Positions 37,988-46,229 of a stretch of 55,310 bases of DNA are shown piece after piece (position 1 is the stretch's first letter; each line of letters opens with the position of its first letter). The translations under genes and the position numbers were made by a program. This stretch comes from Rheinheimera maricola. Lineage in GTDB: Bacteria; Pseudomonadota; Gammaproteobacteria; Enterobacterales; Alteromonadaceae. The notes under the pieces are model-generated. The model had not been told where the DNA came from and ran no database searches. It saw only the letters and a list, made by a program, of their open reading frames with translations. The stretch covers positions 1-55,310 of the forward strand of contig NZ_JAERPS020000012.1 of the NCBI RefSeq assembly GCF_016918075.2, given 5' to 3'.

Positions 37988-38003
37988 CGCGGCGGGTGCA
38001 CCA
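37985..38003 (+). repeat. direct repeat of the tRNA-Arg 3' end
   Basis: AATCGCGGCGGGTGCACCA is identical to 37830-37848, the T-arm 3' strand, acceptor 3' strand and CCA of tRNA-Arg. The bases on either side of the 19 differ, so the match is exactly bounded. No 5' tRNA half precedes it. It may be an attachment-site copy, the scar of a lost second tRNA, or part of a repeat unit carrying an RNA 3' end. Confidence 0.9.
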
Positions 38004-38011
38004 TATAAATC

Positions 38012-38043
38012 AAGGCCTTAGCTTAAAGGCAGGGCCTTTTTTT
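38012..38043 (+). terminator. second terminator, behind the tRNA 3'-end copy
   Basis: AAGGCC (38012-38017) pairs with GGCCTT (38033-38038) over a 15-base loop that can itself pair, followed by seven T. It stands at about the same distance from the tRNA-tail copy as the first terminator from the tRNA. Confidence 0.75.
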
Positions 38044-38174
38044 ATGCCTGCAAGAAAATTTTATAGCGTATTTATAGCATTTTTATTATGGGTTTAGCAG
38101 ATTGGGATAGTTTATCTGTACGAACGGATTACTTTTGTAAGACTAACTAAGCCATACTGATTAACCAACAACTC

Positions 38175-38354
38175 CTATTGTTCTTTATCTAGTTCATCAC
38201 CAGCAGCATCCATATTTTCTCTGTTTGACTCATCGATAATTTCAGCAATATAAAATTCGTTTGGGTTTTCTCCGTATGCCCCCTCGACAATAAGTCGAAC
38301 TTCTGTTGTACCTTTTGTTGAGTTATACAAGCCTTCCTCGGGTAATTTGCTCAT
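38175..38354 (-). CDS. hypothetical 59-residue acidic protein
   Basis: I do not recognise this protein. The frame runs ATG to TAG for 59 codons (starts MSKLPEEGLYNS, ends DELDKEQ), with AAAGGA seven bases before the ATG on the minus strand, so translation is plausible. It is strongly acidic, without a signal peptide or membrane segment; the middle (TEVRLIVEGAYGENPNEFYIA) alternates like beta strands. It sits downstream of a headless gene remnant on the same strand, in the junction between tRNA-Arg and the uronate locus, and may be cargo of a former mobile element. Confidence 0.5.
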   Translation of the reverse strand: MSKLPEEGLYNSTKGTTEVRLIVEGAYGENPNEFYIAEIIDESNRENMDAAGDELDKEQ

Positions 38355-38378
38355 GATTTTCCTTTAATTTGGCCAGTC

Positions 38379-38483
38379 TTAAGTTTTATAAAATGTATTC
38401 ACGTATGCGTAAATTTTATCGAAATCAGGTAGCTCTCCTTCGATTTCGTCTTTTAAGGTGTGATATTCAGCTTTTGACGCCAG
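38379..38483 (-). pseudogene. 3' remnant of an unknown gene
   Basis: An open stretch of 34 codons on the minus strand ending 25 bases before the 59-codon ORF. It reads like real protein (AEYHTLKDEIEGELPDFDKI, then YAYVNTFYKT) but has an in-frame stop just upstream and no credible start. I read it as the tail of a gene whose front has been lost. Family not recognised. It could also be a chance open frame. Confidence 0.3.
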
Positions 38484-38592
38484 TTATTTTTAGAGTGTAT
38501 TACCAACCAGCTGTTTAAATCCGACGATATTCGACAATGTTCATTTAGCCGTACATATTGGTTTCTAGTTGTTGAGAAAATAAATTCTATTT
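38484..38592. other. AT-rich non-coding stretch before the GntR gene
   Basis: Together with 38355-38483 this makes a stretch of over 300 bases without an intact gene. Apart from the remnant above, I see only GTGTATTACCA (38495-38505), whose reverse complement TGGTAATACAC fits the FadR-type operator pattern TNGTNNNAC, about 90 bases before the -35 box of the regulator gene. Confidence 0.4.
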
Positions 38593-38621
38593 TTGACGTT
38601 GTTAGTTCTATTACGCATAAT
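38593..38621 (+). promoter_or_regulatory. promoter of the GntR regulator gene
   Basis: TTGACG (38593-38598), a 17-base spacer and CATAAT (38616-38621) are one mismatch each from the sigma-70 consensus. A leader of about 60 bases leads to the TTG start. Confidence 0.65.
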
Positions 38622-38686
38622 TGATTAAAATGCTATTATTGGCTTTACCACCTTGCCGCCTTAATTTTCTTAAAGGGAGCCTAGTC

Positions 38687-39385
38687 TTGGATCTACAGGT
38701 TATAAAAGCTGACAGACTGTATATCAAAGTTGCTCAGCAACTTTCAAAACTTATTCGAGATGGAGGTATTAAGCCAGGTGAAAGATTTCCGGCTGAGAGA
38801 GATTTAGCCGTCAAGCTTGGGGTTAGTCGCCCGACAATACGTGAAGCTATGATTGCGTTAGAGCTCTCAGGGATTATCGAAATCAGAACTGGGTCGGGTA
38901 TTTATGTTACCGGAAAGAAGCCCAGTCTTGAAACTATCGACAGGGGTATTGGACCGTTCGAAATACTGGAAATACGTTACATTGTTGAATCTGAAGCTTG
39001 TGCTTTGGCTGCTGAGCGAATTACAGACGAACAGCTAGAACAATTGCGGCAAGCTCTGCGCGAGATGGAAGAAGAAGAAAAGCAAGAAGATGCGACAGAA
39101 AAAGCCGATTGGAAGTTTCATAGTATTATTGCAGAGGCTTCGCAAAATAGCGCTATCTACCAAGTGGTGAATTGGCTTTGGGAACTGCGTAACGAGTCGG
39201 TATTAAGCACGTCATTTTTAGAAAATATTCGAAAGGAAGGTATTCATCCATCCCTCAAAGACCATCGGCGCATTCTTGAAGCTTTAGAGAAAAGAAATGC
39301 CGAACGAGCCAGGATTGCCATGAAGAACCATATAGATAATGCTACATCTGCTGCGGCAGCCCATTTTGGGCCTGACGCATCTTAA
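38687..39385 (+). CDS. GntR-family (FadR subfamily) transcriptional regulator
   Basis: A 232-residue regulator. The N-terminal winged helix (about residues 8-78) has the GntR signature PAERDLAVKLGVSRPTIREA followed by GSGIYV. The C-terminal FCD domain (about 90-220) shows its metal/ligand histidines in DWKFHSIIAEAS, HPSLKDHRRI and MKNHIDNA. UxuR, ExuR and KdgR-like sensors of uronates belong to this subfamily, and the adjacent genes make a uronate or KDG-related ligand likely. I start at TTG 38687 because AAAGGGAG (38672-38679) lies seven bases upstream; a longer frame from 38621 would begin inside the promoter. The gene is convergent with the GH2 gene. Confidence 0.87.
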   Translation: MDLQVIKADRLYIKVAQQLSKLIRDGGIKPGERFPAERDLAVKLGVSRPTIREAMIALELSGIIEIRTGSGIYVTGKKPSLETIDRGIGPFEILEIRYIVESEACALAAERITDEQLEQLRQALREMEEEEKQEDATEKADWKFHSIIAEASQNSAIYQVVNWLWELRNESVLSTSFLENIRKEGIHPSLKDHRRILEALEKRNAERARIAMKNHIDNATSAAAAHFGPDAS

Positions 39386-39431
39386 CTCGTAAACCGTCTT
39401 TTTTCTGAAATTTTCGATGTTTGAAAAGCAG

Positions 39432-39462
39432 CTATCCAACACACTGGATAGATTTAGTTTTC
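39432..39462. terminator. candidate terminator between the regulator and GH2 genes
   Basis: CTATCCA (39432-39438), loop ACACAC, TGGATAG (39445-39451), followed by a T-rich stretch on the plus strand. It lies between two convergent genes. The stem is AT-containing and the T-run interrupted, so strength is uncertain. Confidence 0.45.
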
Positions 39463-41946
39463 ATGCTGGGCAGCTACCTTTAGATAAACCCCCTTTACGC
39501 TTTGACTAATAAACTCTAGTACAGTGGGGGTGTCACCAGGATAAAAGACTATCGATGCGTAGCCGCTGGAAAACTGAATATTATCAGTACCCGTTGGAGT
39601 GCCTTGATGCGTGCTGAAAAAGCCTGACTCTGTAAGGTTGGAGAAGAAGGCTCTTTCATTAAAATTCAATACTCTTAAACCATCTTCGTCTAAAGCCTCC
39701 GCCGCTATGAGTAGGCTACCATCTTCAAGATTACTATAAGTCAGTTCAACTCGCTTTAGTTTGCCGTGAGGTGTTGGTTGGTAATCAACCTGTAAGCTAT
39801 CTTCTACTAAAAGATTGTCAATTTTCCCTATAACCTTCAATTTATTTGTACCCTTCACAAATGGAACTTGCCAAACTAATCCTGCAGCAGGGAAGAGCGT
39901 TACGTCTCGTTTTTTTACACCTAAGCTTTGGCCATTCAAAAATAACTCTGCGGTGTTCGTATTGCAGTAAACTCTTACTGGTCGGCCATTTTCTGAGCCC
40001 TGACGCTTTGTCCAAGTTTTTGACATAATGTAGCAAAAGGGAGTGTCTGACCAATAGCTGGCAAATACGTAATAGGCGTCTTTGGGTTTGCCGTCTCGTG
40101 TTAATAGTCCCTTTTGATTAACGTACGGGATGGGGTTTTCAGGTCGAAGCGGTGTAGCAAAGTCCCTGAATGCCCACTGTGCATTGCCCGCAAAACCCGG
40201 TGTTGACTCTGAAAGTCTCAGATGCCAGTCGAAAAGGTCAACGATGTAACTTTCGCTCCAATCTGAAGCGTTGGCAATGCTTGTTGTGCCAGCTTGGTTC
40301 ATCGCATCTTGAGCACTGACTCGTATTTCATTAAATCCGTTTGGACCTATTGGGCTTTCTGTATGACGGCCTACATGGCTTGAACCTCCATATTCCATAT
40401 GAACAAAGTGTGGATACTGTTTCATCGTGGCAGCTAAAGCGTCGCCATACTGACCATAAGCGCCACCATACCAACCCATCCAGATGGATGGTGAGTATGC
40501 ATCGACAATATCAGCTCCAGGAGGATACTTTCGCAACGTCGTTAAACGGGATTTATCTAACGTTTTTACTAGGGTGTTCAACTTTTGCAAATACGGGGTA
40601 ACTACTTCAGGGGCGCCACCGCCAGGAAAATCTTCCTCCCAATCCATCTCATTCCCAAGTGACCAAAACGCTATGCTTGGATGATTGTAATTTTGTTTAA
40701 TCTGTTGTTTGAGATAGCGTTCAGTATTGTATTCCCAATCTGTGCCGCCTTTACCGCCACGAACCCACGGTAGCTCATCCCATAAAATCAAACCGAGCTC
40801 ATCAGCAGCACGGTAAACCTCAGGATCTTGCGGATAATGTGCCAGTCGGACGAAGTTTGCGCCCATGGCTTTAATTTGCTGCATATCGGCACGATGTTGC
40901 TCATTGCTAAGAGCGGAACCTTTTCCAGCAATTTCTTCATGCCTATGGGTGCCCCGGATCAACAGTTTCTTTCCGTTGAGAAAAAAGCCTTGATGAGGTC
41001 GCATTTCAAACCATCGATAGCCAAAACGATCATCTATTTGATCAAGCAGATTGCCTTCTATATCGTAAATTGCAGCTTGTAATCGATAGAGTTTTGGGTT
41101 GTCTACTGACCAAAGCTCTGGGTTAACGATGTTGGGCATTTTGATCTGAATTGTTTGTAATTGGCTTTCAAATTCGATTGATTGCTGGTTCAGAGCCACC
41201 TCAGTATTATCTGGAGCCAGTATTTTGCTTTTAAGTATTAGCGTTCTGGGCTCTGGATTTGCTGAATTAATCGTGACTGAAAACTCTGTGCTGGGCTTTC
41301 CGGTTTGAACTTGTGAAGTACTAACTTCAAGCTGCTGTAAAAATGTGTCCGGCAAAGTTTTCAACCACACGTCTCTGGTGATGCCTCCGAACAGCACAAA
41401 ATCTGCTTTTTGTGAGGGAATAAGATTGGGATCATAGCTGTTATCTACTCGAACCAAAATCTCATTAACGTTCTCTTGCAATAACAAGGGGGTAAGCTCT
41501 ATGTCAAATCCGAGATAACCGCCTACATGCTCACCTGCCAAATGGCCATTTACGTATACACTGCTACGCATATTGGCACCTTCAAAATGCAGAATGCGTC
41601 GTTGTTTGGTCGTTGGAGTCAGACTTGTACGGTACCAGCTGGCACTTCGCCTGTATCCAGGTAATGGGTCAACTGAATCTGTTGTATTCCAACTATGAGG
41701 TAGTTCAACGGTTTGCCAGTTTTTTTGTGCTAAAGCTACATTAACATCTGTCGTGTGATGTTGTAGATATTGCCAGTTCTTATTGAATAGCTGTGTTTGG
41801 CGAAGTTTCATATGTGCGTCATTCGCATGGGCTTGAACTGAAGCCGTGCTCATAAAAGCCAAAAGTAGCATTAAGAACGCATAAATAATGCGGCCGGAGA
41901 TACCTTGAAGTAACAATTGAGTATCAGAATTTCTTGCTATAACCAT
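39454..41946 (-). CDS. glycoside hydrolase family 2 protein, exported
   Basis: An 830-residue GH2 enzyme with a signal peptide (hydrophobic AFLMLLLAFMSTASVQAHA). Domain order: sugar-binding jelly roll (about residues 45-210, with WYRTSL and GGYLGFD), immunoglobulin-like domain (about 210-310), TIM barrel (about 310-600), then extra beta domains. The acid/base Glu is in SLGNEMDWEE and the nucleophile probably in VHMEYGGSS. GH2 covers beta-galactosidase, beta-glucuronidase and others; beta-glucuronidase would fit the locus but the N-x-K motif typical of that activity was not seen, so specificity stays open. ATG 41946 is chosen for its GGAG; an in-frame TTG lies at 41970. Third gene of the minus-strand operon. 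Confidence 0.85.
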   Translation of the reverse strand: MVIARNSDTQLLLQGISGRIIYAFLMLLLAFMSTASVQAHANDAHMKLRQTQLFNKNWQYLQHHTTDVNVALAQKNWQTVELPHSWNTTDSVDPLPGYRRSASWYRTSLTPTTKQRRILHFEGANMRSSVYVNGHLAGEHVGGYLGFDIELTPLLLQENVNEILVRVDNSYDPNLIPSQKADFVLFGGITRDVWLKTLPDTFLQQLEVSTSQVQTGKPSTEFSVTINSANPEPRTLILKSKILAPDNTEVALNQQSIEFESQLQTIQIKMPNIVNPELWSVDNPKLYRLQAAIYDIEGNLLDQIDDRFGYRWFEMRPHQGFFLNGKKLLIRGTHRHEEIAGKGSALSNEQHRADMQQIKAMGANFVRLAHYPQDPEVYRAADELGLILWDELPWVRGGKGGTDWEYNTERYLKQQIKQNYNHPSIAFWSLGNEMDWEEDFPGGGAPEVVTPYLQKLNTLVKTLDKSRLTTLRKYPPGADIVDAYSPSIWMGWYGGAYGQYGDALAATMKQYPHFVHMEYGGSSHVGRHTESPIGPNGFNEIRVSAQDAMNQAGTTSIANASDWSESYIVDLFDWHLRLSESTPGFAGNAQWAFRDFATPLRPENPIPYVNQKGLLTRDGKPKDAYYVFASYWSDTPFCYIMSKTWTKRQGSENGRPVRVYCNTNTAELFLNGQSLGVKKRDVTLFPAAGLVWQVPFVKGTNKLKVIGKIDNLLVEDSLQVDYQPTPHGKLKRVELTYSNLEDGSLLIAAEALDEDGLRVLNFNERAFFSNLTESGFFSTHQGTPTGTDNIQFSSGYASIVFYPGDTPTVLEFISQSVKGVYLKVAAQHEN

Positions 41947-41987
41947 CAGAAGTTCTCCGACCTTTTTCAAATAATGCCAGCTCTGTT

Positions 41988-43268
41988 TTAATATGCGCAG
42001 AGACTGAATTCAGAAGTATTTGCAGCGATTGGCTGGGGTAAACCAAATAACAATGCACATTGGGCGGTTGTGGTAGGGTACGCATCCAAGATAGATTGAT
42101 ACTCAGAGGTTGGAATATCATAAGCTCTAGCCAGATCAGGTAGCACAGGAATTAACCGAAAGAGCTCAATTTGCTTTTCCTGTTTACCACCCCAATTTTG
42201 AGAACTCTTTGTGCGAGTCAGTATGTATTCGATAGCAGCTTTTATTGTTGGCGATTCAGCTTGGGGGTGATGCCACAAATCAATGCCGACTTTTGGTGCT
42301 ATGGATGCCAATCCGACAAACGCCTGCAGATTAAATACGCTGTAATGAAATGGACGGGTACGACCTAACTCGTGAGGTTGTTGACCATCATTTTCAACTT
42401 GTTGCTTAAGTAGCTTAGTGGCATGTTTAACTTGCTGATGAGCAATGTCATGTTTCCCTACATAAATAGCCACGATAGCGGTTTGTAATGCATAAAAGGT
42501 TGCGTGGTTGTTGTGTGTGTTTCGTTCTTCAATACCAAGAGGGCTATTAACCAGCCAATCCAGATAGGTCGAAAACCACTGAAGTAACTTTCTGTTATCG
42601 ACTTCGCTTAGTGCCGCAGACGACTGAATTAATCGGATGCCGTCAATCACACGGTATAGATACCACATATCAATAATACCAATACCGCGGCCATCGGTTA
42701 TACCCGGTATAGCCTGAGCATAGTTTAAATGAGGGTTCATATAGGTGGCTTCATCCAGAAACCAAGCTTTTATTAAGGTTGCTGCTTTTTGCGCATACTC
42801 GGGTTTGTCCGTAAAAAAATACGCGGTTGCAAGGGTAGTTACTGCATCACTAAATTGTTTAAATGCAACTTTGTCTTGCTCCGGTTCTCGTGATGCTGGG
42901 TTAATTTTCCCATCGATTTTGACCCATGGTTTACCGTCGGCTTTAGACGGATCGGGCCACCAATATGGGCCAAAGCTAAAGTAATCGTGTTTATTCCCAC
43001 TGGCTGGCAAGATGTTTTTATTTACGATAGTAAATATGGACACTGATAATAATTCAGTTGCCGCCTTATCTAAGGAAGCTATGGCTGACAGCGTTCTGAT
43101 GTCGCCTTGCTTTGCCCGAATCTTTGTCTGCTGCAACGCGGACTCAGATAGTCGGATAGGTTCATTCAAATACGCTTTTGCCACTAACTCAGCGTCTTGT
43201 TGAGCGTGACAAATAAATGCCACGAAAAACAACATGCAACTAATTGCAGTTGAAAAGATTACATTCAT
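41988..43268 (-). CDS. alginate-lyase-family polysaccharide lyase
   Basis: A 426-residue exported protein (signal peptide ending CHAQQ) built on an alpha/alpha toroid. The motifs FSFGPYWWPDPSK (about residues 97-109) and NTHNNHATFYALQTAI (about 245-260; with the catalytic-type Asn-His pair) are the signature of the Pfam Alginate_lyase family, which includes PL5 and PL38-type enzymes acting on mannuronan or glucuronan. The uronate genes around it (uxuA, uxaC, kduI, kduD) suit a beta-1,4-glucuronate-containing substrate better than alginate; this is inference. AGGTGA precedes the ATG. It lies 11 bases behind the GH105 gene in the same operon. Confidence 0.75.
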   Translation of the reverse strand: MNVIFSTAISCMLFFVAFICHAQQDAELVAKAYLNEPIRLSESALQQTKIRAKQGDIRTLSAIASLDKAATELLSVSIFTIVNKNILPASGNKHDYFSFGPYWWPDPSKADGKPWVKIDGKINPASREPEQDKVAFKQFSDAVTTLATAYFFTDKPEYAQKAATLIKAWFLDEATYMNPHLNYAQAIPGITDGRGIGIIDMWYLYRVIDGIRLIQSSAALSEVDNRKLLQWFSTYLDWLVNSPLGIEERNTHNNHATFYALQTAIVAIYVGKHDIAHQQVKHATKLLKQQVENDGQQPHELGRTRPFHYSVFNLQAFVGLASIAPKVGIDLWHHPQAESPTIKAAIEYILTRTKSSQNWGGKQEKQIELFRLIPVLPDLARAYDIPTSEYQSILDAYPTTTAQCALLFGLPQPIAANTSEFSLCAY

Positions 43269-43279
43269 ACCGTCACCTA

Positions 43280-44566
43280 TTAGTTTGCGTTTTGGCCTAG
43301 CTTTATGACTTCCGATGCCGCAAGCAGGAATGCGCCTGTACCATAAAGCTGAGTATCATGTTCAGTGGCGCTACCTGGCGCATAGGCAACTTGTTGAACC
43401 CAACCAATCCGGCCACTCTCATCTACGCTGTTAACCAGCGACTGCCAACCTTTTTCTATAGCGGGCACAAAGGTTGATTTATCTAGTAGGCCTTGATTTA
43501 CTCCCCATGCCAGGCCAAATACTAACAAGCCGGTGCCACTGGATTCAGGTGTTGCTGAGCCATTGCTTTCTAATAGTGATGATGGCCAACTTCCATCAAC
43601 ATTTTGAAGTGCTAATAATCGATTGCTCATTTTAGTGAACAGCTCCACATACCGTGAGCGAGGTGTGAAGTCTGCAGGTAAGTATGAAAGTGTTCTTGCC
43701 AAACCAGCAAGTACCCAACCATTGCCTCTTCCCCAGTAAATAAGCTGCCCTTGAGGGTCTTTACGCTCAAAGTAACGGCTATCTCGTAAATAAAGTTGTT
43801 GTTCTGAACGGTATAAATAGTCTGTTGCCAACCAGAATTCTTTATCCATAAACTCTAGATATTTGTTGTCGCCAGTTAGTTCTGAAAGTTGTGCAAATAC
43901 CGGAGGTGCCATAAAAATTGCGTCCGCCCAGCACCACCGTTGTGTGCACCAAGGATCGTCATATGTGCGGTAAGCAAGCTCAATATTCTCATGCTCTGTT
44001 GATTCAAAATTGAGAGTTCTCTGGCTCGGATTTGCGACGACCCAATCTAACGTCTCTTTGAGATGTCGAATCATATTGGGGTTTTTATATTGTCGATATA
44101 AGTCCATGTATACTTGGCCAATGGCGTGATCATCAGCGTGATAAACTCGGGGGCCTAGTTGCCAATCATTTACCGCTGAAATATTACGTACGGTTTGGTT
44201 ATATATTTCATTTTCAGAGGCTAATGCCCAAGCTGAGAGTCCGATATGCAACGTCGCGTATATCCAGCCTTGAGGCAAAGCACTCGCTCGATCTTCAACC
44301 CGCATTTGATTTGAACGAATGTCATACTGAGCTAGCTGCCAATCAGCAACTTGATTAGCGACCTGTATAATTGCTTCAGAGGTTAATTCAGAGCTATAAC
44401 TTAGAGGGGCTGTACCAGGCTTTTGGTATTTAATTGGTTTATACCATGTAGCAATAGGTAGTTGATCCTTTGCGCCACTATTATTCGAATCGTTCTTATG
44501 ATCTGCAGTGCAGCTAGAGCATAGTGTCACGCTGGCTAAAGCCAGGCCAGTAAGTAATTGCTTCAT
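43280..44566 (-). CDS. GH105-type unsaturated uronyl hydrolase
   Basis: A 428-residue member of the GH105/GH88 clan (YteR/YesR-like). It hydrolyses the 4,5-unsaturated uronic acid left by lyases at the non-reducing end, giving 5-keto-4-deoxyuronate, the substrate of KduI. The toroid motifs HADDHAIGQVYMDLYR, WCWADAIFMAPPVF (with the catalytic Asp), WGRGNGWVLAGLA and SSGTGLLVFGLAWG are present. The N-terminus MKQLLTGLALASVTLCSSC is a signal sequence, perhaps of lipoprotein type with a non-standard lipobox. I use ATG 44566, set by AAAGGGGAG, instead of an in-frame start at 44602. First gene of the minus-strand operon. Confidence 0.85.
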   Translation of the reverse strand: MKQLLTGLALASVTLCSSCTADHKNDSNNSGAKDQLPIATWYKPIKYQKPGTAPLSYSSELTSEAIIQVANQVADWQLAQYDIRSNQMRVEDRASALPQGWIYATLHIGLSAWALASENEIYNQTVRNISAVNDWQLGPRVYHADDHAIGQVYMDLYRQYKNPNMIRHLKETLDWVVANPSQRTLNFESTEHENIELAYRTYDDPWCTQRWCWADAIFMAPPVFAQLSELTGDNKYLEFMDKEFWLATDYLYRSEQQLYLRDSRYFERKDPQGQLIYWGRGNGWVLAGLARTLSYLPADFTPRSRYVELFTKMSNRLLALQNVDGSWPSSLLESNGSATPESSGTGLLVFGLAWGVNQGLLDKSTFVPAIEKGWQSLVNSVDESGRIGWVQQVAYAPGSATEHDTQLYGTGAFLLAASEVIKLGQNAN

Positions 44567-44623
44567 ACAACTCCCCTTTGTCTTTTTAAAAATTTGCCAC
44601 AATAGTTATGATTTCTGGCAAGG

Positions 44624-44634
44624 TGGCATTACCA
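44624..44634. promoter_or_regulatory. candidate operator between the divergent GH105 and DUF4861 genes
   Basis: TGGCA-T-TACCA is a near-perfect palindrome fitting the FadR-subfamily pattern TNGTNNNACNA when read as TGGTAATGCCA on the minus strand. It lies directly downstream of a candidate minus-strand -10 box (TATAAC, complement of 44645-44650), where a bound repressor would block the GH105 operon. Related sequences lie at 38495-38505 and 46095-46105. Confidence 0.4.
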
Positions 44635-44698
44635 ATTTTGTTAGGTTATAGTCTGCTCAAAAAAAAGTCTACGATTATTTGAAACACAGGGGGAGTTG

Positions 44699-45958
44699 AT
44701 GAAGACCATACCGTTGATAGTATGTATGACACTACTAGCTGGCATGCTAGTAGCAGCGAATGAGCTGAAAAACGTGGCGCCAACAGAGTGCAAGATGTCA
44801 TTCAAAGTCACAAACACCTTAGCGCAATATCGTGCTAGCGCACCGATTTATATATCCTTAAAACAGCTAGGTTGTCATTCAATTTATAAAGAGACGACAG
44901 ACTACTTCACTGAAATATCTGGTGAGCCAATGCCAAACCAGCAGGTTGACACTGATCATGATGGTATTGTCGACTCTATACTTTTACTTGTCGATTTCGA
45001 AGCTAATGCCTCGCAGACTATTGAGTTTACTTCTTTACTGCAAGGTCGGTTACGTTTATCTCAGAGTCAAAAGACACAAGCGGAAATGGCTGTGAGAGTT
45101 GGCGGTAGTCGTGGTGAAGATGGTGTATACAGCGGTGGTCATTATCAGCAAGTGGACGAAATGACCGAACCTGAAGATCATGTAATTGGTGATAAATTAT
45201 TTAAATATGAAGGGTTTGGATGGGAATCTGATCAGATTGCATATCGCTTTTATTTTGATGAGCGTGGGCTAATCGATATCTTTGGCAAACTGACTACAGA
45301 TTTAGTTTTACAAGGCGTTGGTCTGGATGGCAGTGATTATCATGCTCTTGCCGAATGGGGGATGGATATATTAAAAGTTGGACCTTCACTGGGTCTAGGG
45401 GGTATTGCCGCCTGGCAAGATAACACTTTGCTCCCACCAACGGCCTTAAGCTCTCAATCTGTAAAGATATTCAGCGAAAACTTGCAGTCTGCGGCATTAT
45501 TGGTGCAGCGAGGGTGGCGGGTAGGTAATAAGCTCTATGATATTAAACGGTATTTTAGTATTACGGCAGGGTCTCATCTTACTCATGCTTTCGTTAGTTC
45601 TGACAATTTATTACCCCACCTTGCTGTAGGTATCGTTAAACACGGTGTTGAGCGACTTGATAATTTGGCCTCTAACAGTGAATGGAATTACATAGCTACC
45701 TATGGCCAACAAAGTCTTGCAAATGATCAGTTGGGGATGGCGGTCTTTTTTCGCCAACGTGATTTAATGAATGTTACGTCTGATACGCATAATGAACTGG
45801 TAATTTTAAGACCATCCAGATCAGTGGAGTATTACTTTGGAGCGCGCTGGGCAGCGCAAAACCAAGGAGTTGAAAACATAAGTGATTTTAAACAATACCT
45901 TGAGTCTGTATTACTGGAATTGAATAACCCCATAAAAGTAGTCCAACTGAAACGTTAG
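44699..45958 (+). CDS. DUF4861 protein, exported
   Basis: A 419-residue protein with a Sec signal peptide (PLIVCMTLLAGMLVAA). The body matches the DUF4861 family as I know it: paired beta-sandwich segments with YKYEGFGWES-like and GRGG-like cores, here FKYEGFGWESDQIAYRFYFD (about residues 167-186) and DYHALAEWGMDILKVG. It contains a calcium-loop-like DTDHDGIVD (about 82-90). DUF4861 genes recur beside GH105 in pectin and ulvan-type loci, and the fold looks like a carbohydrate-active enzyme, but the activity is unassigned as far as I know. ATG 44699 follows AGGGGGAG; it is divergent from the GH105 operon. Confidence 0.75.
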   Translation: MKTIPLIVCMTLLAGMLVAANELKNVAPTECKMSFKVTNTLAQYRASAPIYISLKQLGCHSIYKETTDYFTEISGEPMPNQQVDTDHDGIVDSILLLVDFEANASQTIEFTSLLQGRLRLSQSQKTQAEMAVRVGGSRGEDGVYSGGHYQQVDEMTEPEDHVIGDKLFKYEGFGWESDQIAYRFYFDERGLIDIFGKLTTDLVLQGVGLDGSDYHALAEWGMDILKVGPSLGLGGIAAWQDNTLLPPTALSSQSVKIFSENLQSAALLVQRGWRVGNKLYDIKRYFSITAGSHLTHAFVSSDNLLPHLAVGIVKHGVERLDNLASNSEWNYIATYGQQSLANDQLGMAVFFRQRDLMNVTSDTHNELVILRPSRSVEYYFGARWAAQNQGVENISDFKQYLESVLLELNNPIKVVQLKR

Positions 45959-46229
45959 ATACAAAATTGCTTTATTTCAAAAAGTCGCGGCTTGTCAGCC
46001 GCGTATGCCTTGCGAACCTTGTCGCGTCAAATTTGTAATGTCAGTTTACATCTCAGTTCTGGTCAATAATTAAACATAAAACCCTTCTTAAAATTGGTAA
46101 GGCCGCTTGACAGTAAGTCAGGGTTGGTTCACTATCGTACAGTCATTGGGTTAGCGCTGTACTAAATCTGATGACAAAAAAGCCAAAATAAAAAACAGCA
46201 ATATTTTAAGACGGGAAGGACGGGGTAAT
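45959..46229 (+). promoter_or_regulatory. DUF4861-receptor intergenic region: hairpin, operator-like site and promoter
   Basis: A 271-base gap. CGCGGCT (45986-45992), loop TGTC, AGCCGCG (45997-46003) is a strong hairpin after the DUF4861 stop, without a T-run. AAAATTGGTAAGGCC at 46090-46104 matches, over its first 11 bases, the minus-strand sequence at the operator before GH105. It immediately precedes a promoter: TTGACA (46107-46112), 17 bases, CACTAT (46130-46135). AAGGA stands before the receptor start. Confidence 0.5.

Noticed and set aside
37742..38008. 88-codon plus-strand open frame running through tRNA-Arg and its downstream region
   Set aside because: It covers the tRNA, its terminator and the tRNA-tail copy. 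The frame is open only because structured RNA sequence happens to lack stops; there is no ribosome site.
38621..38686. Longer N-terminus of the GntR regulator from TTG 38621
   Set aside because: The added residues (MIKMLLLALPPCRLNF and so on) do not fit the family, the start overlaps the -10 box, and AAAGGGAG sits correctly before TTG 38687.
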